A stretch of DNA of 64,000 bases from Candidatus Binatia bacterium (GCA_023150935.1 JAKLJW010000001.1:186001-250000); one strand, 5' to 3'; shown: positions 46,019 through 54,400, counted from the first letter of the stretch. Notes: generated from the letters alone by a model not told the origin. Numbers and translations are program-made.

Positions 46019-46267
46019 ATGAGTCATCGTGCTCCGCCCTGGCTTCCTCACTCACATGATGACCCGGAGCGTGCACGCTACGCCGCGATGTCGGTGGACG
46101 ATCGTCTGGCTTGCTTCGTCGAAGTCTGCAACCTGGCACAGACCATCATCGATGCACGCCCGGATCGAAGCCAAGTCCTGCGCGGCGTCGACCCGATGAC
46201 CCCAGTGGCGGAGAAGACCTGGCGGGATCTGATCCGCAGAGCACGTGATGCCGGGTACTCCTGGTAG
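46019..46267 (+). CDS. Small hypothetical protein paired with a nucleotidyltransferase
   Basis: 82 residues: MSHRAPPWLPHSHDDPERARYAAMSVD... then an acidic helical region (DRLACFVEVCNLAQTIIDARPDRSQVL). No family recognised. Its stop lies 20 bp inside the following nucleotidyltransferase-like gene, an overlap typical of two-component toxin-antitoxin or AbiE-like modules. It is probably a real gene because of that coupling and a composition suited to a soluble helical protein. Confidence 0.5.
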   Translation: MSHRAPPWLPHSHDDPERARYAAMSVDDRLACFVEVCNLAQTIIDARPDRSQVLRGVDPMTPVAEKTWRDLIRRARDAGYSW

Positions 46268-46811
46268 CCTTGTCGACGCGGTTGCCGAGCTGATCGATCA
46301 TCTCGAAACTTCCGGCCTCGACTATGCTCTTGGTGGAGCGATTGCCTACAGCGCGTGGGCCGAGCCGCGTGCCACCCGCGATATCGATCTGAATCTGTGG
46401 GTATCGCGCCCTGAACTTGACCACACGTTCGATGTGCTTTCCGCCGCAGGCGTCTCGATAGACCGGGATGCCGCACGCCAAGCCGCCGACGAACGCGGAA
46501 TGTTCGTCGGCTATCACGGCGAATATCGAGTCGATGTGTTCGTTCCGAGCGTCCCCTTCTACGCCGAGGCGTTACAGCGTCGTGTTCGCGCCGGCGTAGC
46601 CGGCCGGCACACCTGGGTGCTCTCGCCCGAGACCCTGGCGGTGTTCAAGATGCTCTTCTTTCGACCAAGGGACGTTGCCGACGTCCAGAGGCTGCTCGCA
46701 ATCCAGCACGGAAAGATCGCCACGGCTTTCGTGCGCGAGTGGCTCGTCAAGATGGTTGGCGACGGGGATGAGCGGGTTCGCGAATGGGATCGCTTGGTGG
46801 CGGTGCGATGA
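46248..46811 (+). CDS. Nucleotidyltransferase-fold protein (AbiEii/MNT-like)
   Basis: 187 residues. The nucleotidyltransferase core is visible: ALGGAIAYSAWAEPRATRDIDLNLWV, with GG near residue 28 and the paired acidic residues of the TRDIDL motif, then a third acidic position in EYRVDVFVPS. A helical C-terminus (SPETLAVFKMLFFRPRDVADVQRLL) resembles AbiEii/AbiGii and related DUF1814-type proteins. Such proteins can be toxins transferring nucleotides to tRNA acceptor ends. Start GTG 46245 or ATG 46248. Overlaps the small gene upstream by 20 bp. Confidence 0.72.
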   Translation: MPGTPGSLVDAVAELIDHLETSGLDYALGGAIAYSAWAEPRATRDIDLNLWVSRPELDHTFDVLSAAGVSIDRDAARQAADERGMFVGYHGEYRVDVFVPSVPFYAEALQRRVRAGVAGRHTWVLSPETLAVFKMLFFRPRDVADVQRLLAIQHGKIATAFVREWLVKMVGDGDERVREWDRLVAVR

Positions 46812-46969
46812 GAAGAACGCGCGACAGACGTGGAGTGCGGATAGCCGGTGCAAACGCCCATTTACCATAATCCCGATACTCAGACGTTCCCACCCCTTCG
46901 ACCGGCCGCGCGAAAATCCCAGACGGACCACTGATACGGGGCACACAACGGGCCAGTCAAGCGGCAGCC

Positions 46970-47336
46970 GGCGGCCGCCGGCCGGGGCGGCCGATCGTCG
47001 CCGTAGGCCCCCCCGGACGAGGGCGGGTCGCAGGGGAGTGCCCGCACGGTCCACGTTCACGAGCGTCATGCGCTGAGTGGTCAGGGTGACGGCGACGACG
47101 CGGTCCGGGGAGCCGCCGGCCGCGAGCACTTCCCGGCAGGTCTGGCACAGCGTCCGCCAGTAGAGATCCGGCTGCTGCTCGGCCCACCCCGGACGCGCGG
47201 AGAAGTAGGGCTCGATCGGTTGTTTGACCAGGTGGCGCAACTCGCCGGCCAGGTCTACCAGCGCGGCGCGCACTGACTGGGTCCCGACGTCGATCGCCAG
47301 GATCAGCTCAGCGGATGGGGCGGTAGAATCGACCAT
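46970..47336 (-). pseudogene. N-terminal fragment of an FGGY carbohydrate kinase (glycerol/xylulose-kinase like)
   Basis: The first ~105 residues of an FGGY kinase: LILAIDVGTQSVRAALVD (ATP/phosphate loop), PGWAEQQPDLYW and VVAVTLTTQRMTLVNVDRAG. After TPLRPALV, where kinases continue with the WLDQR motif, the sequence becomes Arg/Pro-rich and homology is lost near 46970-47010. Nearly 400 residues are missing. Start ATG 47336, 54 bp after the chimeric pseudogene on the same strand. The gap 46812-46969 holds nothing recognisable. Confidence 0.8.
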
Positions 47337-47389
47337 GGGATCGCACGAGTCGTGCCGGAGGGGTGACCGCGGAAAGGGCCTGTCACGCC

Positions 47390-47870
47390 TCAACGGGTGT
47401 GTCTCGCGTCATCCGAGTCCGTCGGCGCCTTGTCGTCCAACCCCAGCACCCCGCCGGGGTTCATGATGTTGTGGGGATCGAAGTGGCGCTTGAGTGCCCG
47501 CAACACCTCCATCCGCGCCGCGCCGAGGAACTTCTCCATCCAGGGAGCGAACATCCTGCCAATGCCGTGGTGATGGCTGACCGAGCCGCCGTGCGCGACA
47601 ATCTGGCTGACGACGTCCGCGAGTGTCTGCGCCATCTCTTCCCGCGCCAGACCGAACTCGTAATTCGCCAGGTACCGGGAGCCCCCGTGAATGAGCTTCG
47701 AGGTTGCGGCCGACGTCGCACAGCCGAAGTCCCGCTTCTCGACCGGGGCGACCGCCAACCCGCGGGAGGCCGCGTCGTACGCCACCGCCGCGCCCATGAT
47801 CTTCCTCGCTTTCGGGGCGTCGCCACGTTCGATCGCCGCGTAGATGTCGACGAGAGGGCCCGCTACAAAT
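47390..47870 (-). pseudogene. Chimeric remnant: GntR-type regulator end + GlpD N-terminus + FAD-linked oxidase C-terminus
   Basis: One open frame with three unrelated pieces in series. First, an FCD/GntR-like end (VDIYAAIERGDAPKARKIM). Then it turns without a break into the N-terminal FAD region of glycerol-3-phosphate dehydrogenase (GAAVAYDAASRGLAVA, then TSKLIHGGSRYLANYEFGL). Then it becomes the C-terminus of an alkyl-DHAP-synthase-like FAD oxidase (VAHGGSVSHHHGIGR, then ALKRHFDPHNIMNPGG). None could be functional alone. Together with the truncated kinase downstream it looks like a glycerol-metabolism operon collapsed by in-frame deletions. Confidence 0.75.
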
Positions 47871-47963
47871 AGCGACAAAGGGGACGATGGTACTTTCGGC
47901 ACGGTACGCGAAGGGGGATTCAGCGTCGCCATAATTGCGAACGGCAGTACCTGGTGCTCCACG

Positions 47964-49103
47964 TCAAGGCAGCCCCAGCTCACAGCAAAAGCTCCGAAAC
48001 GGGAGCACCGTCGCTCTTTCGGTCGCGAAGTGCCGGTCGCCGAGGTGGACCTGGAAGAAGCGCGGAATCGGGGTCCGCTCGGCAAAGTAGCGGATTGCCG
48101 GGTTCAGGCCGCGCTCGCCGCTCTTGCACTCCACTGCAAAGAGAGGTTTCCGATCCCGCAGAACGACGAAATCGACCTCGCGCTTGTCGGTGTCGCGCAG
48201 GAAGCGCAGCTCCATTACATATCCTTCGGTGTCTTCCACGAAGTGACAGTATTTCAGAAGCTGGCTGGCGACGAGGTTTTCGAACCTGGGCCCGGGCTCG
48301 GGTACCGCCGACCAATCCCAAAGGTAGAGCTTGCGCTCCTTCTTGACGGCGCGAACCTTCGCGGGCCCGAATGGCGAGATACGGAAACAGACGTATAGAT
48401 TCTCCAGGATGGCGAGCCAGCGCTCCACCGTCTTGTGATCCACCTCGAGGTCCTCACGCAGACTCTTGATCGAAAGCGGGGAACCAACGCGGGCGGGCAG
48501 GAGATCGACGAGCTGCTCTACCAGAGAGATCTCTCGAACCTGCTCCAGATCGCGTAAGTCCTCGCGAACCACTCGGGCGATCCGATCGCGCTGCCAGATG
48601 CGGTGCTCGCGCTCGTCCTGACGCAGCAGGGGCTCGGGAAAGCCGCCGAATCGCAGGAGCGCGTCGACGTCGCTGCTCGCCGGCGCCGGGTTGAGCTCGC
48701 GCAGCGAAAAAGGATGCAGCCGAAAGTATCGGTAGCGACCGGCGAGAGAATCGCCCCCCTTGCGGTAGAAGTCGAGGCGGGCCGAGCCGGTAACGATGAT
48801 CCGCCGTCTGGACTTCTCCGTGTCGTAGATCCCCTTCACCAGGTTCCGCCAGCGCGCGTACTTGTGGATCTCATCCAGGACGAGCCACGGCTCACCGGGA
48901 GGAAGCTCGAGGCGGCGCAGGCGGGCCGCAGCGCGCGGGTCGTCCCAGTTGAAGTAGGCTGGGTGCGTTTCATCGGCCCCTTCCCCAACGAGCGACAGGG
49001 CCAGCGTTGTCTTGCCGACCTGCCGCGGTCCGCCGATGAACACCATCTTGCGGCCGAGGGCGGCGATGACGGCGGGCTCCAGGTAGCGACGGAGTGTGTC
49101 CAT
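47964..49103 (-). CDS. AAA ATPase with DUF4143 domain
   Basis: 379 residues, intact. The AAA_14 domain has Walker A GGPRQVGKTTLA near residue 25, Walker B PWLVLDEIHKY near 72, sensor IIVTGSARLDF near 100. The C-terminal DUF4143 part has the restriction-endonuclease-like pattern (EVDFVVLRDRKPLFAVECKSG with D-ExK). The family is very common in accessory regions; its role is not settled, with defence or mobile-element links suspected. The start ATG is followed by MDTLRRYLEPAVIAAL, the standard beginning. Confidence 0.85.
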   Translation of the reverse strand: MDTLRRYLEPAVIAALGRKMVFIGGPRQVGKTTLALSLVGEGADETHPAYFNWDDPRAAARLRRLELPPGEPWLVLDEIHKYARWRNLVKGIYDTEKSRRRIIVTGSARLDFYRKGGDSLAGRYRYFRLHPFSLRELNPAPASSDVDALLRFGGFPEPLLRQDEREHRIWQRDRIARVVREDLRDLEQVREISLVEQLVDLLPARVGSPLSIKSLREDLEVDHKTVERWLAILENLYVCFRISPFGPAKVRAVKKERKLYLWDWSAVPEPGPRFENLVASQLLKYCHFVEDTEGYVMELRFLRDTDKREVDFVVLRDRKPLFAVECKSGERGLNPAIRYFAERTPIPRFFQVHLGDRHFATERATVLPFRSFCCELGLP

Positions 49104-49123
49104 GATGTGGACATTACTCCATT

Positions 49124-49410
49124 TTACTCATGAGCAAAATGGACCACGATCCCAATCCTTCTTGTCCGCCAAGGGCGGCGCCGACGACAACACCGGATGC
49201 GAAGGCCTGCAAATAGGGTTCGGCGCGACGGCGTTCGATTGCATCGCTCGCGGAAACCGCTGGCAGGCCGTCCGAGAAGGCTCTCAAGTAAGTCCGAAAG
49301 GGCGAGAAAACGATCGGAAGTCTTCGCGCCTGCCTCGAACTCGACGAGCATGTCCACGTCGCTGTCGGCGTTTGCTTCGTCGCTCCGCCGGGGTGACGGA
49401 AATCGGCCTT
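49124..49410 (-). pseudogene. Remnant of an MNT-type (MntA-like) nucleotidyltransferase
   Basis: On the minus strand, DEANADSDVDMLVEFEAGAKT and ALSDLLESLLGRP match the core of minimal nucleotidyltransferases. The usual preceding GSRARG glycine motif is altered (RRS) and the tail shifts frame after LLGRP (an adjacent frame carries IERRRAEPYLQAF). No HEPN partner gene is present. Decayed antitoxin gene at the edge of the accessory block. Confidence 0.6.
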
Positions 49411-49423
49411 TTTCAACGGACCG

Positions 49424-50002
49424 TTAGTCCGGCGCCGCCGGAGTCGCACTCGCCGGGGGCGTCGCTCCGCCTCCTACCAACTCCACCGCACAGGTACACA
49501 GCCGGTCGAAGTCCTCGTAGCGCACCCAGACCGCGCTTTCGTCGTAGGCGACCTTGCCGCAGTCGCGCATGACTTCGAACGCACCGCTGTAACGGGCGTC
49601 GTCGTACCCGACGGCGACCAGCGTGTCGCCGCACGGGTCGGCGGCCGCCGCGTCACCGCCGCCCGTCGAAGAGTCGTTGGCGGGGACCCAGAGGTCGCCC
49701 ACGATCTGCCCCGCTTTCCGGTCGCCCAACAAGAACGCCACCGGGCGCTGGCGCTCGGCAATTACCTGCTTTACTCGCATCGTCTTTTCGGTCGTCTCGA
49801 CGCCCACGATCCGCCGCACACCGTCGACCGGAACCGGCTGGGCATCGCGCTGCGACGGCAGCCCGGCCGCGGGCAGGCGCCGGGGCGGCGCGAGCGGCAA
49901 CGCGTCGCACACCGCGGCCGTAAGCAGCGGCGCTCGCGGCTCGGCGGCGGCCACGGGCGCGACGAAAAGTACGAGGGCAAACAGGATCGGTCGTAGCGAC
50001 AC
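49424..50002 (-). CDS. Secreted papain-fold-like protein next to T6SS genes
   Basis: 192 residues from GTG 50002. Signal peptide ILFALVLFVAPVAAA. The C-terminal half resembles the His-Asn half of C1 (papain) peptidases: LVAVGYDDARYSGAFEVMRDCGKVAYDESAVWVRY parallels the usual AVGYDD..GAF..NSWG..WG..G..W..Y, but the catalytic His is Leu/Val-flanked and unclear and Asn-Ser-Trp-Gly is replaced by RDCGK. The Cys half is missing or strongly diverged. It may be inactive or adapted. It lies 17 bp downstream of the transglycosylase gene, as an operon. Confidence 0.55.
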   Translation of the reverse strand: MSLRPILFALVLFVAPVAAAEPRAPLLTAAVCDALPLAPPRRLPAAGLPSQRDAQPVPVDGVRRIVGVETTEKTMRVKQVIAERQRPVAFLLGDRKAGQIVGDLWVPANDSSTGGGDAAAADPCGDTLVAVGYDDARYSGAFEVMRDCGKVAYDESAVWVRYEDFDRLCTCAVELVGGGATPPASATPAAPD

Positions 50003-50019
50003 TCTGAGGTCCCCGCGCC

Positions 50020-51084
50020 CTACGGGCTCGAAGCGTCGAGCGAGCCCTGCCACTCGCCGTCGACGTAGACGTAGTAGTCGCCATTCTTCGTTGTCCAGTC
50101 GCCGACGAACACCGTCGTGCCCTCCGGCGCCCGTCCGCTCAGACTCTCCAACTCCGCCCGCGCTTCCACGTGCGTCGGGATCGACGCGCCGCCGCGGGTG
50201 AAACGCACGTGCCCGCCGGCGGCGCCGCGGCGCTGCCGGACCGCGGCGAGGTTGCCGCCTTCCTCGCGGAACCACGCGACGTACGCGTTGTAAGCCGCGA
50301 CGAACCGGTCGATGTGGTTGCCGGTCGAGCGCATCCGCCAGGGGTTGCGCGGGTCGAAATACACCCCGCCGGCATTGTAGGCCGCCGCTACCTTCGGCGG
50401 ATTCAGGCTGGTGATCTGTACCTGACGCGGTTGGGTGATGTACGCGGCCGCGAGGTCGACCGAGAACCCGGGGTCGTTCGCCATCTTGATCATGCAATCG
50501 TTCTTCGAGAGCGCCTCGCGACCCAGGGAGCGCAACAGGCTCTGACAGGTCGTGCCCGTTACCTGCATGATTCCGGTGCTCAGCCCGTCGACGCTGCCCA
50601 TACCCTTTTCTTCCGAACACCCCGACTCCGTGATCGCCGTCGCCACGAGATGGGCCACGCCGAGGCCGCGGCCATACCCGCTTGCCGAACGGGTGAAGTC
50701 GTCGGCAAACCGCAGGTAACAACTACGTGCGAACAGGCGCGAGCCGAGCGGGCGCTGTCCGTCGCCGAGAACCACCATGCCGTCCGGATCGACACTCCAC
50801 TTGATGCCGTCGCGGTGCTGCTGCCAACCGGTCGAGGTTACCCCGACGCCCGGCGCCCTCGCCCCGAACGGCGACACCGACTTCGACTCCTCGGCAGGGG
50901 GCGGCTCGGGTGGCAGGGGACGGCCGAGCGCCGGGCCGAGGGTTTCGAACCATCCCGCCCGATCGCGCGAAGGGAGATCGCGAAAGGTGCCCCCTTCGGC
51001 CTCGGCCCGGCGTTGCGGAACTACGGTAAGCAGTGCGATGAGGCCGGCTGCCAGCGCGTATATCGGTCGCGTGCCGCGAATCAT
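50020..51084 (-). CDS. Secreted lytic-transglycosylase-like (SLT) protein
   Basis: 354 residues with a signal peptide (LAAGLIALLTVVPQRRAEA). The lysozyme-like core spans ~135-290: LVATAITESGC with candidate catalytic Glu153, GLSTGIMQVTGTTC, ITQPRQVQITSLNPPKVAAAYNAGG. The C-terminal ~60 residues include a repeat-type WTTKNGDYYVYVDGEWQGS segment. It would cleave peptidoglycan; beside T6SS genes such enzymes act either as wall-remodelling factors for apparatus assembly or as effectors. Divergent from the DUF4123 gene. Confidence 0.75.
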   Translation of the reverse strand: MIRGTRPIYALAAGLIALLTVVPQRRAEAEGGTFRDLPSRDRAGWFETLGPALGRPLPPEPPPAEESKSVSPFGARAPGVGVTSTGWQQHRDGIKWSVDPDGMVVLGDGQRPLGSRLFARSCYLRFADDFTRSASGYGRGLGVAHLVATAITESGCSEEKGMGSVDGLSTGIMQVTGTTCQSLLRSLGREALSKNDCMIKMANDPGFSVDLAAAYITQPRQVQITSLNPPKVAAAYNAGGVYFDPRNPWRMRSTGNHIDRFVAAYNAYVAWFREEGGNLAAVRQRRGAAGGHVRFTRGGASIPTHVEARAELESLSGRAPEGTTVFVGDWTTKNGDYYVYVDGEWQGSLDASSP

Positions 51085-51227
51085 GCGTCGGTCACCCCGG
51101 CGACCTGCAGGCGGAAATATCCCCGTTTCGGTGCATACGAGATTCTGCGGCGCGGATCAATGCGCGCAGCGATTGACTTCGGGTGCGTTCGGTGGTCAGA
51201 GCGTGCTTGTCGCCGGGACCGACGTAG

Positions 51228-51803
51228 ATGCCGTACAACCACCCGGATAGCGTGAAGGATGTCTTGTGGCGGCCGTCGCCGCGGGCCGAACCGCCACAGG
51301 TGTTTGCTATTCTCGACGGTGCGCGCGACGACCGCATCTACCCCGCCATAGAAGCGCTCGTGGAAGACGAAGAACAGGGCGTGTGTTTGCTGCGCGGCGA
51401 ACTCGATTCCGATCTTGCTGCCGCGGCCCCTTATCTGCTGCGTCTCGACCGCGACGCCGAGATCGTTACCTGGCTGCTGACGCAGGGATACGGCGGTAGC
51501 TGGGGGATCTTCCTGCACGCCGAGGTTGAACTCGGCGAGCTCCGCCGGCACCTGCGTCGCTTCCTGATGGTGTACGATCACGCCGGTAAGCCGATGTATT
51601 TCCGGTATTACGATCCGCGGGTGCTGCGCGCGTACCTGCCGACCTGTCAGGCGGCCGAGTTGGAGGCGTTCTTCGGGCCGGTGCGTTGTTACTTCGTCGA
51701 GGACGAGGAGCCGGACAGGCTGCTCGAGTTTGCGTCCCGTGCCGGGGAGACCGTGCGGGTGGCGCACGGGTTGGCGGGGGCGCCGAGCCAACCGCCGATC
51801 TGA
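51228..51803 (+). CDS. DUF4123 protein, T6SS effector adaptor/chaperone
   Basis: 191 residues. Matches DUF4123 (Tap/TEC-type adaptors that load effectors on VgrG): FAILDGARDDRIYPAIEAL, GSWGIFLHAEVELGELRRHLRRFL, GKPMYFRYYDPRVLRAYLP and LEAFFGPVRCYFVED. First gene of a rightward T6SS cargo operon (DUF4123, small protein, Ala/Gln-rich protein, PAAR, periplasmic protein). Its cargo is probably one of the next genes, by analogy. The VgrG that such adaptors bind is not in the window. Confidence 0.88.
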   Translation: MPYNHPDSVKDVLWRPSPRAEPPQVFAILDGARDDRIYPAIEALVEDEEQGVCLLRGELDSDLAAAAPYLLRLDRDAEIVTWLLTQGYGGSWGIFLHAEVELGELRRHLRRFLMVYDHAGKPMYFRYYDPRVLRAYLPTCQAAELEAFFGPVRCYFVEDEEPDRLLEFASRAGETVRVAHGLAGAPSQPPI

Positions 51804-51832
51804 GGCGCGCCGAGCTTCGCGAGAGTACGTGC

Positions 51833-52222
51833 ATGATCATCCGCAAAGACCAGTCCGATGCCTTCCGGGAACAGATGACGAAGAACTTCGAGGATCGTAT
51901 GGCTGCGCACCTGCGTGAGGCGTTTGCGGTCCGCGTGCAGGCGCTCGACGATGCGGCCCTGCGCGGAGAAATCAGGTACGGGATATCCCGCGCGCGGCAG
52001 TACGGCATCGAGACGGAGCGCGACGTCGCCCGGTTTATCGATCTCATGTGGATGCTGCGCCGTGACTTCGACACCAATGCGGAGACGGCGTGGGCCCGTC
52101 CGATCCTTTCCGACCATGCCAGTAGCGCCGAGAATCGTGTGCGGCGCCTGTACGCGAAAGCCCGGGCGCTGCGCTCCCCGCCCCGTCGTGGTGGGCCGGC
52201 GTTCGTCTCGGAGCAGTCCTGA
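51833..52222 (+). CDS. Small T6SS-cluster protein
   Basis: 129 residues, mostly helical and charged: MIIRKDQSDAFREQMTKNFED, then EIRYGISRARQYGIETERDVARFIDLMW. Small helical proteins of this shape are often found between DUF4123 adaptors and cargo genes; I recall the pattern but cannot name the family. ATG 51833 lies 29 bp after the DUF4123 stop. It may be a co-chaperone. Confidence 0.65.
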   Translation: MIIRKDQSDAFREQMTKNFEDRMAAHLREAFAVRVQALDDAALRGEIRYGISRARQYGIETERDVARFIDLMWMLRRDFDTNAETAWARPILSDHASSAENRVRRLYAKARALRSPPRRGGPAFVSEQS

Positions 52223-52236
52223 ACGGAAGCCAGGCG

Positions 52237-54057
52237 ATGGGCCTCTTCGATCGTCTTCTGGGCAGTGCGACGACGCGGGCGGAGGAAGCCGCGGGCACCG
52301 CGGTGTCGCAGGCGACGGCCGCAGCGGAGCAGGCGGCCCAGGGCGCCGCCGGGAATGCGCGGGCTGCGGCTAGCGAAGCCCTGTCCCAGGCCCAGGCTGC
52401 CGCACAGCAAGCCGCGAGTGCCGCGACGCAGGCGGCCGATCGGGCTCAGGCGGCCGCCGCCAGCGCCGCGCAGAGCGCCGGCCAGGCGCTGCAGGCGTAT
52501 GCGAGTCAGGGGCAAGAGACGGCGCAACAGGCCGTAGGTCAGGCCCAGGAGTCGGCGCAAGCGGCGGTGAGTCAGGCGCAGCAGGCGGCGCAAGCTGCGC
52601 AAGACCGACTTCAGCAAGGCGTGGCCCAGGGCCAACAGATCGCGCAGGACGTCGAAGGCCGGGCTCGTCAGGCGGTCGGGCAGGCGCAGGCGATGGCGGA
52701 GCAGGGTGCCGCGCAGGCGCAGGCCCAGGCCCAGCAAATTCAGGCGCAAGCTGAGGCGGCCGCGGGCGCGGCGCAACAGGCGGCGGAGCAGGCGCAGCAG
52801 GCGGGCATGGCGGCGCTCGAACAGGGACAGGCGGCAGTGCAGGCCGCTGCCGGGGCGGGCGAGGAGGCGTTGAACGCGGCGGCGGGGGCCGCGAATCAGG
52901 CGGCGCAAACCGCCGGCCTCGCCGCGCAGCAAGCTGCCGGCGCGGCGCGCGAAGCAGCCACCCGGGCCGAGGAAGCAGCGGCCGGGGCGGCCGAAGTTCT
53001 GCAGAGCCAGCCCGGTGACCTGACCGACAGGATCCAATCCGCCTTCGGTGATGCTCCGGTGGGCAGCCCGGTGTCGCCGTGTCCGCTCATGGCGGCGGCT
53101 CAGCGGGCGGCGGCTAGTGCCGGCGGCGACCTCCAGACTTTGACGCAGAACACGTTGCAGGCCGCGCGTGCCACGCAGGTACCCCTCGGGCAGGCGGCGA
53201 ACGCGGCGGGGCAGGCGGTGAACCGGGCCCAGCAGGCGGCTCAGCAGGCCGCAACGGTAGTGCAGCAGGCCAGGGACGAGGCGACGCGAACGGCGGCGCA
53301 GGTGCAGCAACAGGCCGCGCAAGCGCTGCAAGGTGCCGCGCAACGGGTGCAGCAGGCGGTCGAACAGGGAAAACAGGCGGCGGCCGGCTTCGTCGAAAGC
53401 GCACAGGCGGCGGCGCAACAGGCGCAAGAGCAGGTGACCGCCGCGGTCCAGCAGGCTACCGAGGCGGCCCGCGGCGCCGCGGCGCAGGCGCAGCAGGCGG
53501 CCGCCGGTGCGATGGCCACCGCCCAGGAGGGCGTCGCGCAAGCGCGGGGGCAGGCGGAGGAGATGGCGAGCGGCGCTCGGGAAACCGCGACGGCGGCCGT
53601 CGGCGAAGCCCAGTCCATGGCGCAGGAAGCCGTGGCTCAGGCACAGCAGACGGCGCAGGGGGCCGTGCAACAAGCGCAGGAGCAGGGCCGTCAGGTAGCG
53701 CAAGACGCGCAACAGCAGGCGTTGCAAGCCGCGGCGCAAGCACAACAGGAAGCTGCCTCAGCGCTGGCCGAGGCGCGCACTGCTGCCGGCGAGGCGATCG
53801 GCGCCGTTAACCAGGGCGCGCAGCAGGCGCAGGCCGCCGCGCAACAGGCGGCGGCCGAAGCGCAGACGGCGGGGCAGTCGGCACTAGATGGGGCACGAGA
53901 ACGAGCCCTCGGTGCGGCTCAGGACGCCGCGACCCAGGCGCATGCGGCGGCGCAGCGCGCCACCGAGGCGGCGGGGACAGCGCAACAGGCGGCAAGCGCC
54001 GCCCGCGAGGCACTCGGCTCGGCGCTCGGTGGCCGGCCCGGAGGGTTGCCGTTTTGA
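52237..54057 (+). CDS. 606-residue Ala/Gln-rich coiled-coil protein in a T6SS cargo operon
   Basis: Starts MGLFDRLLGSATTRAEEAAG. Apart from a short non-repetitive island at residues ~250-290 (GDLTDRIQSAFGDAPVGSPV, with a Cys), the whole chain is Ala/Gln/Glu repeats such as AQQAAEQAQQAGMAALEQ, predicted as two long amphipathic helical arms of ~250 and ~310 residues. Almost no Lys, Trp or Tyr. It ends GGRPGGLPF. There is no signal peptide or toxin domain. The codon pattern is high-GC like its neighbours. Placement between the DUF4123 adaptor and PAAR suggests a structural or secreted T6SS component. Function unknown. Confidence 0.75.
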   Translation: MGLFDRLLGSATTRAEEAAGTAVSQATAAAEQAAQGAAGNARAAASEALSQAQAAAQQAASAATQAADRAQAAAASAAQSAGQALQAYASQGQETAQQAVGQAQESAQAAVSQAQQAAQAAQDRLQQGVAQGQQIAQDVEGRARQAVGQAQAMAEQGAAQAQAQAQQIQAQAEAAAGAAQQAAEQAQQAGMAALEQGQAAVQAAAGAGEEALNAAAGAANQAAQTAGLAAQQAAGAAREAATRAEEAAAGAAEVLQSQPGDLTDRIQSAFGDAPVGSPVSPCPLMAAAQRAAASAGGDLQTLTQNTLQAARATQVPLGQAANAAGQAVNRAQQAAQQAATVVQQARDEATRTAAQVQQQAAQALQGAAQRVQQAVEQGKQAAAGFVESAQAAAQQAQEQVTAAVQQATEAARGAAAQAQQAAAGAMATAQEGVAQARGQAEEMASGARETATAAVGEAQSMAQEAVAQAQQTAQGAVQQAQEQGRQVAQDAQQQALQAAAQAQQEAASALAEARTAAGEAIGAVNQGAQQAQAAAQQAAAEAQTAGQSALDGARERALGAAQDAATQAHAAAQRATEAAGTAQQAASAAREALGSALGGRPGGLPF

Positions 54058-54088
54058 TCGGCATGCAGCCCGGACAGGAGAGACGGCC

Positions 54089-54388
54089 ATGATGCCCGCC
54101 GCTCGTATCGGCGATATGCACGTCTGCCCGATGGTGACGCCGGGCGTACCGCCGATTCCTCACGTCGGTGGTCCGGTGCTGCCGCCCGGCTGCCCGACAG
54201 TGCTCATCGGCGGCCTGCCCGCCGCTCGTGTCACCGATATGTGCCTGTGCGTCGGTCCTCCCGACGTAATCGTCAAGGGCTCGACCACTGTTCTCATCGG
54301 CGGCCTCCCGGCGGCGCGGCTCGGCGACATGACCGCCCACGGCGGTGTCATAGTCGTCGGCTGCCCCACGGTGCTGATCGGCGGCTGA
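54089..54388 (+). CDS. PAAR-domain spike-tip protein
   Basis: 99 residues, stand-alone PAAR protein that caps the VgrG spike. It begins MMPAARIGDMHVCP and shows the repeating pattern GGPVLPPGCPTVLIGGLPAARVTDMCLC, KGSTTVLIGGLPAARLGDMTAHGG and GCPTVLIGG, with the Pro-Ala-Ala-Arg motif and the His/Cys zinc ligands at the tip (His12, Cys14, Cys71-type positions). Two consecutive ATGs follow AGGAGAG. No fused effector. Confidence 0.95.
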   Translation: MMPAARIGDMHVCPMVTPGVPPIPHVGGPVLPPGCPTVLIGGLPAARVTDMCLCVGPPDVIVKGSTTVLIGGLPAARLGDMTAHGGVIVVGCPTVLIGG

Positions 54389-54400
54389 GGAGGGGCTCGT

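Noticed and set aside
51466-53745. 759-codon Leu/Arg-rich open frame on the minus strand
   Set aside because: Mirror of the Ala/Gln repeats on the plus strand; no start context or homology.
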